This document shows, piece after piece, positions 1-8,425 of a stretch of 64,000 bases of DNA. The position numbers and the translations under genes are program-made. The notes under the pieces were generated by a model that was given only the letters and a program-made list of their open reading frames with translations, was not told the DNA's origin and ran no database searches. Source of the DNA: Casimicrobiaceae bacterium (GTDB lineage: Bacteria; Pseudomonadota; Gammaproteobacteria; Burkholderiales; Casimicrobiaceae). Positions within the stretch are counted from its first letter, which is position 1, and every line of letters begins with the position of its first letter. The stretch is from contig JANWWI010000009.1 in NCBI GenBank assembly GCA_025056355.1, positions 1 to 64,000 of the forward strand, given 5' to 3'.

Positions 1-172
1 GCAGGTCAGATAAAGCCCCCCAGGCGCCACGACCGAAAGCGCCAGGCGGTTCATGTCGAGATATTTCTTGAGCGCGCCTGACCTGCCCTTGCTGCGTGGC
101 CAAGAGGTAAACCGCGAGCGCCAGCACGCACGCAACGCCAGCACTCGTGACGGCTCGCCTGTTCAACGGCAC
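1..172 (-). CDS. Small membrane-anchored or secreted protein (partial, C-terminus off the window)
   Basis: A frame of 57 codons opens at a GTG at 172 and runs without a stop off the left edge. A GGAGG lies about 10 bases upstream of the GTG. The N-terminus is basic (RR at residues 5-6) followed by a hydrophobic stretch (about residues 10-24, ending LALAVYLLA), so a signal anchor or signal peptide is likely. The rest is short and polar. I recognise no family. It could be a chance frame; the good ribosome-binding site and the membrane segment are the only support. Confidence 0.4.
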   Translation of the reverse strand, partial: MPLNRRAVTSAGVACVLALAVYLLATQQGQVRRAQEISRHEPPGAFGRGAWGALSDL

Positions 173-312
173 GTGCTAATGCCTCCGGAAAAAACCGCTT
201 CGCCAACGCGGCTGTTACCAATACTCTGAATTGTTGTCACAGCGAGACCACGGAGCGGCCCGATACGCGAAATTGCAGCGTTCATAGCGTAAGCAACACA
301 AAAGGCGGAAGC

Positions 313-606
313 TCAAGCGGAGTAGCTTTCGTTACTCTTGTTCGGGAAGCGGCAGGGAAGTTCATTCCCTCGCAGGAGGTCCGCCAATGCGTGCCAATCC
401 AGCGGCCGATCTTCGCCAAATCCCATGTGGTCGTCATGGTGAGGGATCCACATCGTCGGGCCATACTCGAACGACGAGTAGCGACGTCGATCAGGGGAAC
501 ACTTTCGACCGACGATCACCACTTCCTCTACCCTGTTACTCAGAGCGGGCTGTGGCGCAACGAAGAGGATGGTGAGAGCAACAGCGAGCGTGGCGAAGAA
601 GCGCAT
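313..606 (-). CDS. Small secreted protein of unknown function
   Basis: A 97-residue protein if the ATG at 606 is used; a start at 636 would only add a hydrophilic leader. Residues 1-23 form a clear signal peptide (basic N-terminus, hydrophobic TLAVALTILFV core, Ala-x-Ser end). The mature part is small, with two Cys, several His and an acidic/aromatic C-terminal half. No known domain is recognisable. It lies downstream of the efflux permease operon on the same strand but nearly 500 bases away, so it is probably a separate unit. The call rests on the signal peptide; the function is unknown. Confidence 0.5.
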   Translation of the reverse strand: MRFFATLAVALTILFVAPQPALSNRVEEVVIVGRKCSPDRRRYSSFEYGPTMWIPHHDDHMGFGEDRPLDWHALADLLRGNELPCRFPNKSNESYSA

Positions 607-1097
607 AAATGGTGTCCCGTTTCGTGGAAGGGACACGAACAGTACCCCCCCTCCCCCGCTGTGCCTGTCAAGCCTCCCGCGGGGGGCGCGGATGACGTCG
701 TCGGCGCGGTCTGCGGCGAATCTTCTCGGGCGCGGTCTGCGGGCGCCCGCCTACAATCGCGGGCGATGCGACGCCCCGAGGACGGCCGCGCGGATGCTGA
801 TCTCCCGGGCCGGTCCCGGTCGGCTGCCCCAACGTTGCGGCCCAGGCAGGCGTTCTAGATGTTTCCGGCCTTCCGCTCGCTTATTCCATTTCACCTTGCC
901 TTGACTCCGCGAAATAGGTTGATTCGGTTATCGCAGACGGTGCCGCCTTGAGCGCTACCCGGTGCTCGACCGACTGCGCAAACGGCGGCAGACATCAATG
1001 CGATGATCCAGTGGCGGAAGTCAGACGTTCACAACTCTCATCCCTTCGGGTTTTCGTGCCCGGCCAGTCCTTACACGACGCCTGCGTGCTTGGACAG
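607..1097. other. Intergenic stretch, no convincing gene
   Basis: About 490 bases between the permease stop and the start of the small secreted protein gene. Frames seen here look like random open frames of GC-rich DNA: no ribosome-binding sites, Arg/Pro-rich translations. There is a C-rich run near 645-657 and short GGGCGC/GCGCCC inverted repeats near 728-752, but no poly-T tract, so I do not call a terminator. Confidence 0.5.
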
Positions 1098-2264
1098 CTA
1101 GCCAGCCCGCAGCGCCTCGACGATGCCGAGCCGTGCCGCGCGAAGCGCCGGCAAAAAACCACCGACGAAGCCCATCAGAAGGGCAAAGCCAAGGGCTTGA
1201 GCTGCAATCGCCGGCGTCAGGTGAAAGCCAAAGGCCAGTTGCGAGAAGCTCGTGAAGTTGAGCGTGGAGACGGTGAAGGCTTGAAGGGTCGAGGCAGCGG
1301 CGAGCCCCACGACCCCGCCCACCAGCGCAAGCAGCATCGCCTCGCCAAGAAAGGCCGCGAGAATCGCCCCGCGGCGAAAGCCCAGGGCACGTAGCGTGCC
1401 GATCTCCGCCACCCGGTTTGCAACCGCGGCATACATGGTGATTGCCGCGCCGATCACCGCACCGATCGAGAAGATCGCCGAGAGTGCAAGCCCAAGCACA
1501 TTCAAAAACGTCGAGAGCGCGCGGCTTTGCTCCTCGTAGAAGTCGGGTTCGCGCTTGACATCGAGCTTGAGCCGCACATCGGCCTCCACCGCCGCACGAA
1601 GCCGCTCAAGCGCATCCGGGTGGGTCAGCCGCACGATGACGCTTGAGTAAGCAAGCCGGCGAAATGCCTGGCCCAGTTGCTCCACATCGCCCCAGGCCTC
1701 AGAATTGAAGCCGGTCGCTCCTGCGTCGAAGATTCCCACCACTCGCCAATCGCGCCCCGCGAATCGGGTGAGCTCTCCCAAGCCCAGTCCTTCGAACTCG
1801 CGCGCCACACTTTTTCCGACCACGATCTCGTGGGCACCGGGCACAAACCATCGTCCCTCGATCAGACGCACTTGCGGGCGAATGGCCATACCGACCACAG
1901 AGGTGCCGCGTGTGACAATGTTTTGCGGCCGAGTGTCGCCGCGCTTGGGCTTGCCGATCAGAACGACGATCTCCTTGGAGACCAGCGGCTCGCCGGCAGC
2001 GCCGCGCGCCACACCGGGCAGGGTTTCGATGAGCGCGGCCTGCTCGCGCGACACACCGCTTTGGATTTCGGTTTGCACCCCCTGGCGGATGAGAATCGCG
2101 TTATCGGGGCTGCCGGTGCCGGCCAAGGTGCGCCTGAGCCCGGCATCGAGCATGAGCACCGCCGCAAAGACGAACACCACGAGCGCCATGCCCAAGGCCG
2201 TGAGCGCGGTCGTGAGCCGCCGCACCCAGAGGTTGCGCACGATGTAGGCAAGCAGCAGCCCCAT
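1098..2264 (-). CDS. FtsX-family ABC transporter permease (second permease)
   Basis: A 388-residue MacB/FtsX-type permease. One membrane helix near the N-terminus (about residues 12-42) is followed by a periplasmic domain of some 200 residues. Three more helices near the C-terminus include the family's conserved GTLRALGFRRGAIL-like cytoplasmic loop. The start at 2264 (MGLLLAYIVRNL) matches the family; an upstream in-frame start would add 72 Arg/Ser-rich residues that overlap the neighbouring gene. It lies 7 bases after the first permease, so the two are co-transcribed and probably form a heterodimer served by the ATPase at 4561-5292. Likely role: export of, or signalling about, an envelope-active compound or lipid. 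The substrate is unknown. Confidence 0.85.
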   Translation of the reverse strand: MGLLLAYIVRNLWVRRLTTALTALGMALVVFVFAAVLMLDAGLRRTLAGTGSPDNAILIRQGVQTEIQSGVSREQAALIETLPGVARGAAGEPLVSKEIVVLIGKPKRGDTRPQNIVTRGTSVVGMAIRPQVRLIEGRWFVPGAHEIVVGKSVAREFEGLGLGELTRFAGRDWRVVGIFDAGATGFNSEAWGDVEQLGQAFRRLAYSSVIVRLTHPDALERLRAAVEADVRLKLDVKREPDFYEEQSRALSTFLNVLGLALSAIFSIGAVIGAAITMYAAVANRVAEIGTLRALGFRRGAILAAFLGEAMLLALVGGVVGLAAASTLQAFTVSTLNFTSFSQLAFGFHLTPAIAAQALGFALLMGFVGGFLPALRAARLGIVEALRAG

Positions 2265-2271
2265 GGCATTT

Positions 2272-3426
2272 TCAGCCGACGTGCCGCAGGCCGTCGACGA
2301 TGCGAACGCGTGCCGAGCGCAGTGCGGGGAGGACCGCGGCCAGCACGCCGACGACGAGCATCGCCAGCGCTTGCCCGAGCATCGTCTCGACCGTGAGGCG
2401 CACGACCGGAAAGGCCGTGCTGACGGCATCGCGAAAAAGATCAAGCACAGGCAAGGTGAGCGCGATCCCCGCAAGCGCACCGGCCGTGGTCAATACAAGC
2501 GATTCGCCGAAGATCAACAGCGCCACGAAACGCGGGGAAAAGCCGAGCGCCTTGAGCGTGGCGTATTCCCGGAGCCGCTCGCGGGCGCTCATGGCCATGG
2601 TGTTGGCAACCACCGCAAGAATGATCGCGATGACGACGAAGGAGACGAGCCGAATCGCCTGAACAATCGTTTCCGATTGCGCAACAAACCCAAGCTGAAA
2701 GGCTTTTTCGGTTTCGGTCAGTGTCTCGGCAAGCGAATTGGCAAACTCGCGGTCGATCGCCTGTGCGATTTCCGCGGCACGTTGGCCGTCGCGAATGCCC
2801 ACGACGAATACACCCGTGCGCTCAGCCACGCGCGGCAGCCGCACGCGCATCGTTTCGTTCAGGTATTCCCAGTGAAAGTAGAACTGCCGCGTCAGGGTAG
2901 TCTCATCACGGCCGTCGTAGATGCCGCGAATCGTGAATTCCCAGCGGCCCGGGTAGATCGTGCCCTTGAGCGGCACCGTGTCGCCGATTTTCCAGCCGTA
3001 CTGTTCGGCAAGTCGGCGCCCGACCAGGGCGCCGCGACGGTCGGCAAGCATGGCCCGCATCTGCTCTTCCGGGACAATGAATTCCGGAAAGAGCGCGAAG
3101 TACTCCCGAACACTCACGGCGAATTGCGGGAAGAAGTTGCGCGGCTCTTGGTAGATGCCGCCAAACCACGTGCTCATTGCAACCCCCGTGACCCCATCGA
3201 GCGCACGGATACGTTCGCGGTAGGTGATCGGCAGCGTGAACGTGAGCGAGATGGCGTTACGCGTGATCAGCCGGTTCGCCGAGGCCATGTTCGCACCGGC
3301 ATACCAGGCATCCACCACGGTACGCAGCAGCCCGAAGGCCACGACTGCGATCGTGAGCCCGGCAAACGTAAGCGCGGTACGAAGCCGCGCGCGCAGCAGA
3401 TTGCGCAAGATGAGCCGCAGAAGCAC
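2272..3426 (-). CDS. FtsX-family ABC transporter permease (first permease)
   Basis: A 384-residue permease with the same architecture as its downstream partner: N-terminal helix (about residues 15-35), large periplasmic MacB-PCD-like domain, then three C-terminal helices with the ATLKALGFSPRFV loop that contacts the ATPase. The N-terminal LRNLLRARLRTALT pattern is typical of FtsX-type permeases. It is separated from its presumed ATPase and adaptor genes by the MscS gene, which is unusual for such a set. The substrate cannot be inferred. Confidence 0.87.
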   Translation of the reverse strand: MLLRLILRNLLRARLRTALTFAGLTIAVVAFGLLRTVVDAWYAGANMASANRLITRNAISLTFTLPITYRERIRALDGVTGVAMSTWFGGIYQEPRNFFPQFAVSVREYFALFPEFIVPEEQMRAMLADRRGALVGRRLAEQYGWKIGDTVPLKGTIYPGRWEFTIRGIYDGRDETTLTRQFYFHWEYLNETMRVRLPRVAERTGVFVVGIRDGQRAAEIAQAIDREFANSLAETLTETEKAFQLGFVAQSETIVQAIRLVSFVVIAIILAVVANTMAMSARERLREYATLKALGFSPRFVALLIFGESLVLTTAGALAGIALTLPVLDLFRDAVSTAFPVVRLTVETMLGQALAMLVVGVLAAVLPALRSARVRIVDGLRHVG

Positions 3427-3554
3427 CTGCGCATGATGCCACGTCGAATTGGCGGTCGTCCGGGTGCTCGGAGTGGCAAGCGCCCCGCCCCGGAAGCGTT
3501 GGGGCAGCCGGCACGGCGCGGCTGTAGCGGCGCGTCCTTGGACGCTCAGGCGCC

Positions 3555-4382
3555 TTAGACGAGTTTGGTCTCGCCCAAGATGCGAACCGGCCGCGTGGCC
3601 ACCGGGAAGCCCGCTGCGCCGAGGGTTTCGGCAATCACGCGGTTGGTGTCAAAGTAGACCTGCCAGTAGTGGCGGGTATGGGTGTAGGGTCGAACCGCCA
3701 GTTTCGGTCCGAACTCGGTGAATTCGAGAATCTCCACATCCACGGCAGGCTCGGCAAGCACGTTGGGCACTTTGCTCACAGCCTCTTTGAGCAGCGCACG
3801 CGCCCGGGCGTGATCGGCGCTGGAGGCCAGCTGCGCGACCAGATCGACACGGCGATAGTCGTTGGCCGAAAAATTCTTGATATCGCCGCCCATCACCTTG
3901 TTGTTACCCACATAGGTGAGCACGTTGTCCGGCGTGACGATCGTCGTGGCGAAAAGCCCAATCTCTTTGACGGTGCCTTCGACGCCGCCCGCTACCACAT
4001 AGTCGCCGACCTTGATCGGCCGAAGTGCCAGCATGAACATGCCCGCGGCAAAGTTCGCAAGCAGTCCACTCCAGGCCGCGCCGATGGCCACACCGGCACC
4101 GGCCACAAGCGCCGCAAAGGTCGTGGTTTCGATGCCGAAGTAGCCCAGAATCGCCACCACAAGGGCGATGTTGAGCGCCACCGTGACAAAGTTGCCGAGA
4201 TAGCGCTGAAGCGTCGGATCGACTTCCTGGGCGGTGAGCACGCGGCTCAACAGCCGTGTGGCCAACCCAATCAGCCAGCGCCCGACGATCCATGCGGCGA
4301 TGGCACCAAGGACTTTGAGTCCGACCGCAATCAACTGTGGCTGAAGCTGGCTCCAGAAACCCAACACGTGGTCGCTGTTCAT
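3555..4382 (-). CDS. mscS: Small-conductance mechanosensitive channel, MscS family
   Basis: A 275-residue protein, close to the family's usual size. Three helices occupy about residues 15-115; the third is Gly/Ala-rich (VAGAGVAIGAAWSGLLANFAAG), as in the pore helix of MscS. The beta domain follows, with the IKVGDYVVAGGVEGTV motif, then the alpha/beta C-terminal domain. The ATG at 4382 (MNSDHVLGFW) starts the MscS homology; the frame extends upstream but that part is unrelated. It releases solutes on hypo-osmotic shock in the inner membrane. It sits between the ATPase and permease genes of the efflux system, all on the minus strand. Confidence 0.9.
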   Translation of the reverse strand: MNSDHVLGFWSQLQPQLIAVGLKVLGAIAAWIVGRWLIGLATRLLSRVLTAQEVDPTLQRYLGNFVTVALNIALVVAILGYFGIETTTFAALVAGAGVAIGAAWSGLLANFAAGMFMLALRPIKVGDYVVAGGVEGTVKEIGLFATTIVTPDNVLTYVGNNKVMGGDIKNFSANDYRRVDLVAQLASSADHARARALLKEAVSKVPNVLAEPAVDVEILEFTEFGPKLAVRPYTHTRHYWQVYFDTNRVIAETLGAAGFPVATRPVRILGETKLV

Positions 4383-4560
4383 TGAGATCTCCCCGAGCGT
4401 TGACAACGATTCTTGATTTTTCTGGCTCTTGATGTCAGTCGCGCGCGCAGAGGAATCTGAAAGCGGCGTTGGGTATTGCGCCACCCGGAAGTCCAAACCC
4501 AGCAGACAACGCGAACGCGAGCCCAAAAGCGCAACAGAAGGTCGGGGGGCAACGCCTGGC

Positions 4561-5292
4561 TCAGCGTGAGCGCGATCCTTCGGTGCCAAGCAGTTCGCCT
4601 TTCTCGAGGTGGATCACGTGTCGCGCAACGCGCACGGCGTTCGGATCGTGCGTGACCATCACGACCGTCTTCCCCAGCTCGTCGTTGAGTTGCCGAAGCA
4701 GCGCGAGGACTTCCTCGGCGCTTTTCCGGTCGAGATCGCCGGTCGGCTCATCGGCCACAATCAGCGTCGGATCGGTGATGATCGCGCGGGCAATGGCCAC
4801 ACGCTGTTGTTGGCCGCCGGAGAGTTCGTTCGGGTAGTGATCCATGCGATCCGCGAGCCCCACGAGCGCCAGGGCATACTCCACACGCTCGCGCCGCTCG
4901 CGCCGCGAAAGATCGGTGAGCATGAGCGGCAGCTCCACATTGCCAAAGGCGGTGAGCACCGGTATCAGGTTGTAGAACTGAAAGATGAAGCCGACATGGG
5001 CCGCCCGCCAGTCGGCCAGTTCCGCCTCGCTGAGCTGCGCGAGATCGACGCCGGCCACGCTGAGCGTTCCCGAGCTAGGCCGGTCCAATCCGGCAATCAG
5101 GTTGAGTAGCGTTGATTTGCCCGAGCCAGACGGCCCCATCAGGGCAAGAAAGTCTCCGCGCGGGATGTCGAGGTTCACGTCATGCAGCACGGGCACCACC
5201 TGCGTGCCGCGCTGGTAGTGCTTGCTCACGCGCCGGAGCGAGACGAGCGGCTGTTCGGTCGCGGGCGGAGCCTCGGCCGTCGGGCTGTGCAT
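4561..5292 (-). CDS. ABC transporter ATP-binding protein, LolD/MacB type
   Basis: A 243-residue ATPase with Walker [10 protein letters not shown] (about residue 53), Q-loop, signature LSGGQQQR, Walker [13 protein letters not shown] and the switch His in VTHDP. Sequence type and size are those of ATPases serving FtsX-like permeases (LolD, MacB, YbbA). It starts 5 bases after the HlyD-type adaptor gene ends. The likely complex is adaptor (5298-6515), this ATPase, and the two permeases (2272-3426, 1098-2264). Confidence 0.9.
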   Translation of the reverse strand: MHSPTAEAPPATEQPLVSLRRVSKHYQRGTQVVPVLHDVNLDIPRGDFLALMGPSGSGKSTLLNLIAGLDRPSSGTLSVAGVDLAQLSEAELADWRAAHVGFIFQFYNLIPVLTAFGNVELPLMLTDLSRRERRERVEYALALVGLADRMDHYPNELSGGQQQRVAIARAIITDPTLIVADEPTGDLDRKSAEEVLALLRQLNDELGKTVVMVTHDPNAVRVARHVIHLEKGELLGTEGSRSR

Positions 5293-5297
5293 GCGTT

Positions 5298-6515
5298 CTA
5301 CCGCGACTCGACGCGGCGCAGCGGCTGGCCATCGCGCAGCTCGCGCGGCGGCTTGGCCACGATGCGCTCGCCAGGCGCGAGGCCAGAGACTTCGACGAGC
5401 TCGCCGAGATCGCGCCCGCGCCTGATCGCAACGGCCCGCGCTTGGTTCTCGACGACGCGAAACACGACGCTTTGTCCTTCGCGTTCGACCAACGCGTCTT
5501 TGCGTACGACGGTGACCGGTTTGCGCTCCTGCGGTTCGGGGTGCCGTGCCAGGAAAGCGACTCGCGCGCTCATCTCAGGCAGCAGGCGCGGATCGCGCTC
5601 GAGCAGGGCGACCTTGACGAGCACGGTGGCTTTGCTTCGGTCCACCGTCGGCACGATGCGCGAGACGCGACCCATGAGCCGAAGCTCCGGCAACGCATCG
5701 AGCGTGATTTCGGCCGGCATGCCAACCGCGATCTTGCCGATCGAGGCTTCCGCGACGTCGGCTTCAACTTCGAGCGTCGACAGATCGGCGATCGTGACCA
5801 CCGCGCCTTGCGTTCCGGTGGCTGAAGAAAACGGGGTGATGATGTCGCCGACATTGGCGTTTTTGGTCAGGATGACGCCGTCAAACGGCGCACGGATGAG
5901 CGTCTGATCCACAGCGATTTGGGCCGAGCGCGCCTGTGCGGCCGAAACCTCGATCGCCGCCTCAAGGCTTGCGAGCTGCGCGCGGATGCGTTCGACGCGA
6001 CTTGCTGCAGTGTCGAGCGCGGCTTGTGAGATGAAGCCCTGCGCGAAGAGCTCTTGTTGACGGTGCAACTGCCGCTGCGCTTCGACGAGCTCCGCCTGAG
6101 CTTGGCCGAGGTTGGCGCGCGCGGCCGCTTGCGCGGCAAGCGCCTGATCGCGAGCGGCCAGCACATCGAGTGCTTCGAGCCGCGCAATGAGCTGGCCGGC
6201 TTTGACGCGGCTGCCTTCTTCTACGCCGAGCCATTCCAAGCGGCCGGTGGCCTTGGCTGACACCGAAGCCTTGCGTGCGGCGCTCAGGCGGCCGGTTGCG
6301 TTGAGCAGTGTGATCGACTGAGTGGGCCACGCGCTGCTCACCGTCGTGAATTCGACCTCAAGCGGCGCATGCCTGCGTTGCAAAAGCGCCACCACGGCGA
6401 GCGCGAGCACGGCACCGATGGCGAGCGCGGCACGAAGCCGGCGTTGCCGCCGACGGCGAGCCAACGCGGCCGCTGCAGGCGATTTGTCAATCGAGAGCTT
6501 GCCGAGGTCGGCCAC
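5298..6515 (-). CDS. HlyD/MacA-type periplasmic adaptor subunit of an efflux system
   Basis: A 405-residue membrane fusion protein. It has a short cytoplasmic basic stretch (RRRRQRRLR), one helix (about residues 27-46), a lipoyl-like half motif ([24 protein letters not shown]), a long Ala/Gln/Glu-rich coiled-coil hairpin (about 115-205), then the second lipoyl half and beta-barrel domain ([20 protein letters not shown]). It would link the inner-membrane ABC complex to an outer-membrane channel; no TolC-like gene is in the window. It is the first gene of the operon with the ATPase. Confidence 0.88.
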   Translation of the reverse strand: MADLGKLSIDKSPAAAALARRRRQRRLRAALAIGAVLALAVVALLQRRHAPLEVEFTTVSSAWPTQSITLLNATGRLSAARKASVSAKATGRLEWLGVEEGSRVKAGQLIARLEALDVLAARDQALAAQAAARANLGQAQAELVEAQRQLHRQQELFAQGFISQAALDTAASRVERIRAQLASLEAAIEVSAAQARSAQIAVDQTLIRAPFDGVILTKNANVGDIITPFSSATGTQGAVVTIADLSTLEVEADVAEASIGKIAVGMPAEITLDALPELRLMGRVSRIVPTVDRSKATVLVKVALLERDPRLLPEMSARVAFLARHPEPQERKPVTVVRKDALVEREGQSVVFRVVENQARAVAIRRGRDLGELVEVSGLAPGERIVAKPPRELRDGQPLRRVESR

Positions 6516-6536
6516 GGCCGGTGTTTCTCTGTTCGA

Positions 6537-7265
6537 TCAGAACGTCAGTCGTTTGAACAGGGGTTCCGGCAAATGCCGGATCACGCTCAGGATGGGCCGC
6601 CACAACGGCGGCAGGTAGACAACGTCGCGGCGCCTTGCCATCGCGCGGTCGATGCCTTTGGCCACTGCTTCGGGGGTGCTCCAAAACGGCCCTTTTGGCA
6701 GGTGCGCGGTCATCGGCGTATCGATGAATCCGGGCTTGACGGTGAGCACATGCACCCCGCGGCGGAGCATGCGCGCGCGCAATCCCGAACAAAAGGCGGT
6801 CAGTCCGGCTTTGGCCGCGCCGTAGGCGTGGTTTGCGCCGCGACCGCGGTCCCCAGCCACGGAGGAGATGACCGCAAGCACCCCGCCACCATGGGCGGCC
6901 ATGTGGCTTGCAAGCGCCTGGGCCCAAAGGCAGGCCGAGGTGAAGTTGAGCGTGAGCTCGCGCGCCAAGTAGTCCAAGTCCTGCTCCGCGTGTGCCGAGT
7001 CGGTCAGACTGCCATGGGCAATGAGCGCCATGTTGGGCGGTGTGTCGAGTTGCTGAAGCGCGGCGCCGATGGCGGCCGGGTTGGTCAGATCGCAGATCAG
7101 CTCGCGCACCGCGGCGGCGCCGCGCACTCGCGCATCGGCGGCCACCGGCGCAAGCCGCTCGGCGCTTCGCGCCACAAGCGTCAGACATGCGCCGCGTTGC
7201 GCGTGCATTCGCAGAAAGGCCTGCGCCACAGCCGAGGTCGATCCCACCACAAGCAGATGTTGCAT
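6537..7265 (-). CDS. Short-chain dehydrogenase/reductase, DprE2-like
   Basis: A 242-residue SDR. The N-terminal nucleotide motif reads GSTSAVAQA, then come the catalytic Ser (SSVAG), YGAAKAG (Tyr and Lys of the YxxxK motif), and a C-terminal tail ending in an RHLPEPLFKRL pattern. The tail and the SSVAGDRGR segment resemble DprE2, the NADH-dependent 2-keto reductase partner of DprE1 in decaprenylphosphoryl-arabinose synthesis. A DprE1-like oxidase gene lies nearby at 8424-9737, which supports a paired epimerase. The ATG at 7265 begins the homology. The substrate in this organism is an inference; another polyprenyl-phosphate sugar is possible. Confidence 0.75.
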   Translation of the reverse strand: MQHLLVVGSTSAVAQAFLRMHAQRGACLTLVARSAERLAPVAADARVRGAAAVRELICDLTNPAAIGAALQQLDTPPNMALIAHGSLTDSAHAEQDLDYLARELTLNFTSACLWAQALASHMAAHGGGVLAVISSVAGDRGRGANHAYGAAKAGLTAFCSGLRARMLRRGVHVLTVKPGFIDTPMTAHLPKGPFWSTPEAVAKGIDRAMARRRDVVYLPPLWRPILSVIRHLPEPLFKRLTF

Positions 7266-7669
7266 GGTGACTCGATTATCGCGAGCCGAGCCCGTTTCGC
7301 TCGGGTTGGCAGGGCTGCGCCTGGCCTCCGCTTTCACATCGCGTCCCGAGCTCAACCGTCGACCTCTTCGCTGTCATGCGGCCGGTTTCGTTTCGCCCGC
7401 AATCATCGAAGCGGCCGCAGGGTTCGGCCAGAGAAGGTTGGTCGGGTAACCGCAGCCCGCGCTCATCCGGTCCGCAGGGGGCGAGCAGGTCGCTTCGCCA
7501 TTCGGGGGACTTGTCACGATCGTTTTCGTATCCAACTGCAAGAATCGGCGTGGCTGCCGCTTGTGCGGCTGCGTCTGATTGCGGTTGGCCCCGGCGCGTG
7601 CTTCTTCACCCTGCGTCGCGGGCCGGATGTTCGTTGATCCACAAAGAATGCACAAAGACACATCGAATC
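7266..7669. other. Divergent intergenic region
   Basis: About 400 bases between the divergently read DprE2-like gene and the secreted-protein gene. Promoters for both should lie here, but I see no clear consensus sigma-70 boxes. The short frames present are not convincing (no ribosome-binding site, low-complexity translations). Confidence 0.4.
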
Positions 7670-8356
7670 ATGAAGCCAAACCTTTTCCTCCTTCCTCGGG
7701 TTCCTGCTGTTCTTGCCGTGGCGTGCTCGGCTGCCCTGGCGGCCGTGGCCAACGCTCAGCCGCTGTCGCTCGGAGAGCAATTTGCGCTACGGGCCTACAC
7801 GGGTCAGGCCATGGGTCAGGCCTTGGCCAATGTGGTACGGGCGGAACGTCTTGGCATTCTCACCAACACCACCTCGATCTGCTCGAGTCTTACTTCGGCC
7901 ATCGGCTCGCAGTTTGTCGCTTCCCGCGGACAGCCGGACGCGCTGCGGGTGGCGGCGGTGGCCAAGTCCGATGAAGTCAAATCCGCGCTTTCGTCGCTGA
8001 GCAACCGCGATGCGGTGGCCTTGATCTTCGGAGGGCAGGCCACGGCCGAGGAGAACTATGCGCTGACCAAGGCCGCGCTTGCAGAGCTGGCGGCCAGCAA
8101 GTATCCCGGCGCGGTGTTTTTCCACTTGCGTGTCTGGGCACCGCGCTTCGTGCAGCGCGCCGCCTCCGAGGACCCGGCCATTGCCGCTTACCTGGCCAGC
8201 AAGGAGAACCTCTTTACCGCGACGGTGGATGCCAATGCGGGCAAGGTGCTCCTACATCAAGCGGCGCTTCGCGAGGGTGAGCAGCGCTCGGCCCGCGTGC
8301 TGGCCGAAGTGCCGATGAACGAAACCTGGCTGACGCTGTTCAAGCGCTCGATGTAA
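7670..8356 (+). CDS. Secreted protein of unknown function
   Basis: A 228-residue protein with a classical signal peptide (MKPNLFLLPRV, hydrophobic core to about residue 25, Ala-Asn-Ala-Gln cleavage). The mature part is Ala-rich and probably helical, with one Cys (in SICSSL) and a repeated Leu/Ala pattern. I recognise no domain. No strong ribosome-binding site is visible before the ATG. It stands alone on the plus strand between the two halves of a putative DprE1/DprE2 pair and ends just before a strong hairpin terminator at 8393. Confidence 0.65.
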   Translation: MKPNLFLLPRVPAVLAVACSAALAAVANAQPLSLGEQFALRAYTGQAMGQALANVVRAERLGILTNTTSICSSLTSAIGSQFVASRGQPDALRVAAVAKSDEVKSALSSLSNRDAVALIFGGQATAEENYALTKAALAELAASKYPGAVFFHLRVWAPRFVQRAASEDPAIAAYLASKENLFTATVDANAGKVLLHQAALREGEQRSARVLAEVPMNETWLTLFKRSM

Positions 8357-8392
8357 TCGACGCGGCGGCGCTCGAAGCGCATGCGCAGCCCG

Positions 8393-8425
8393 AACAGGCG
8401 GCACAAGCCGCCTGTTTTTTTGTTT
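8393..8425. terminator. Rho-independent terminator, probably bidirectional
   Basis: A perfect 10-bp stem, AACAGGCGGC and GCCGCCTGTT, with a 4-base loop (ACAA) is followed by a T-rich tract on the plus strand (about 8415-8421, then TTT). It lies between the convergent secreted-protein gene and the DprE1-like gene, so it can end both transcripts; the minus-strand U-tract is weaker. Confidence 0.85.

Noticed and set aside
2263-3558. Plus-strand open frame of 431 codons opposite the permeases
   Set aside because: It is antisense to a clear FtsX-type permease, is Arg/His/Gly-rich with no hydrophobic core, and reflects GC-rich codon bias only.
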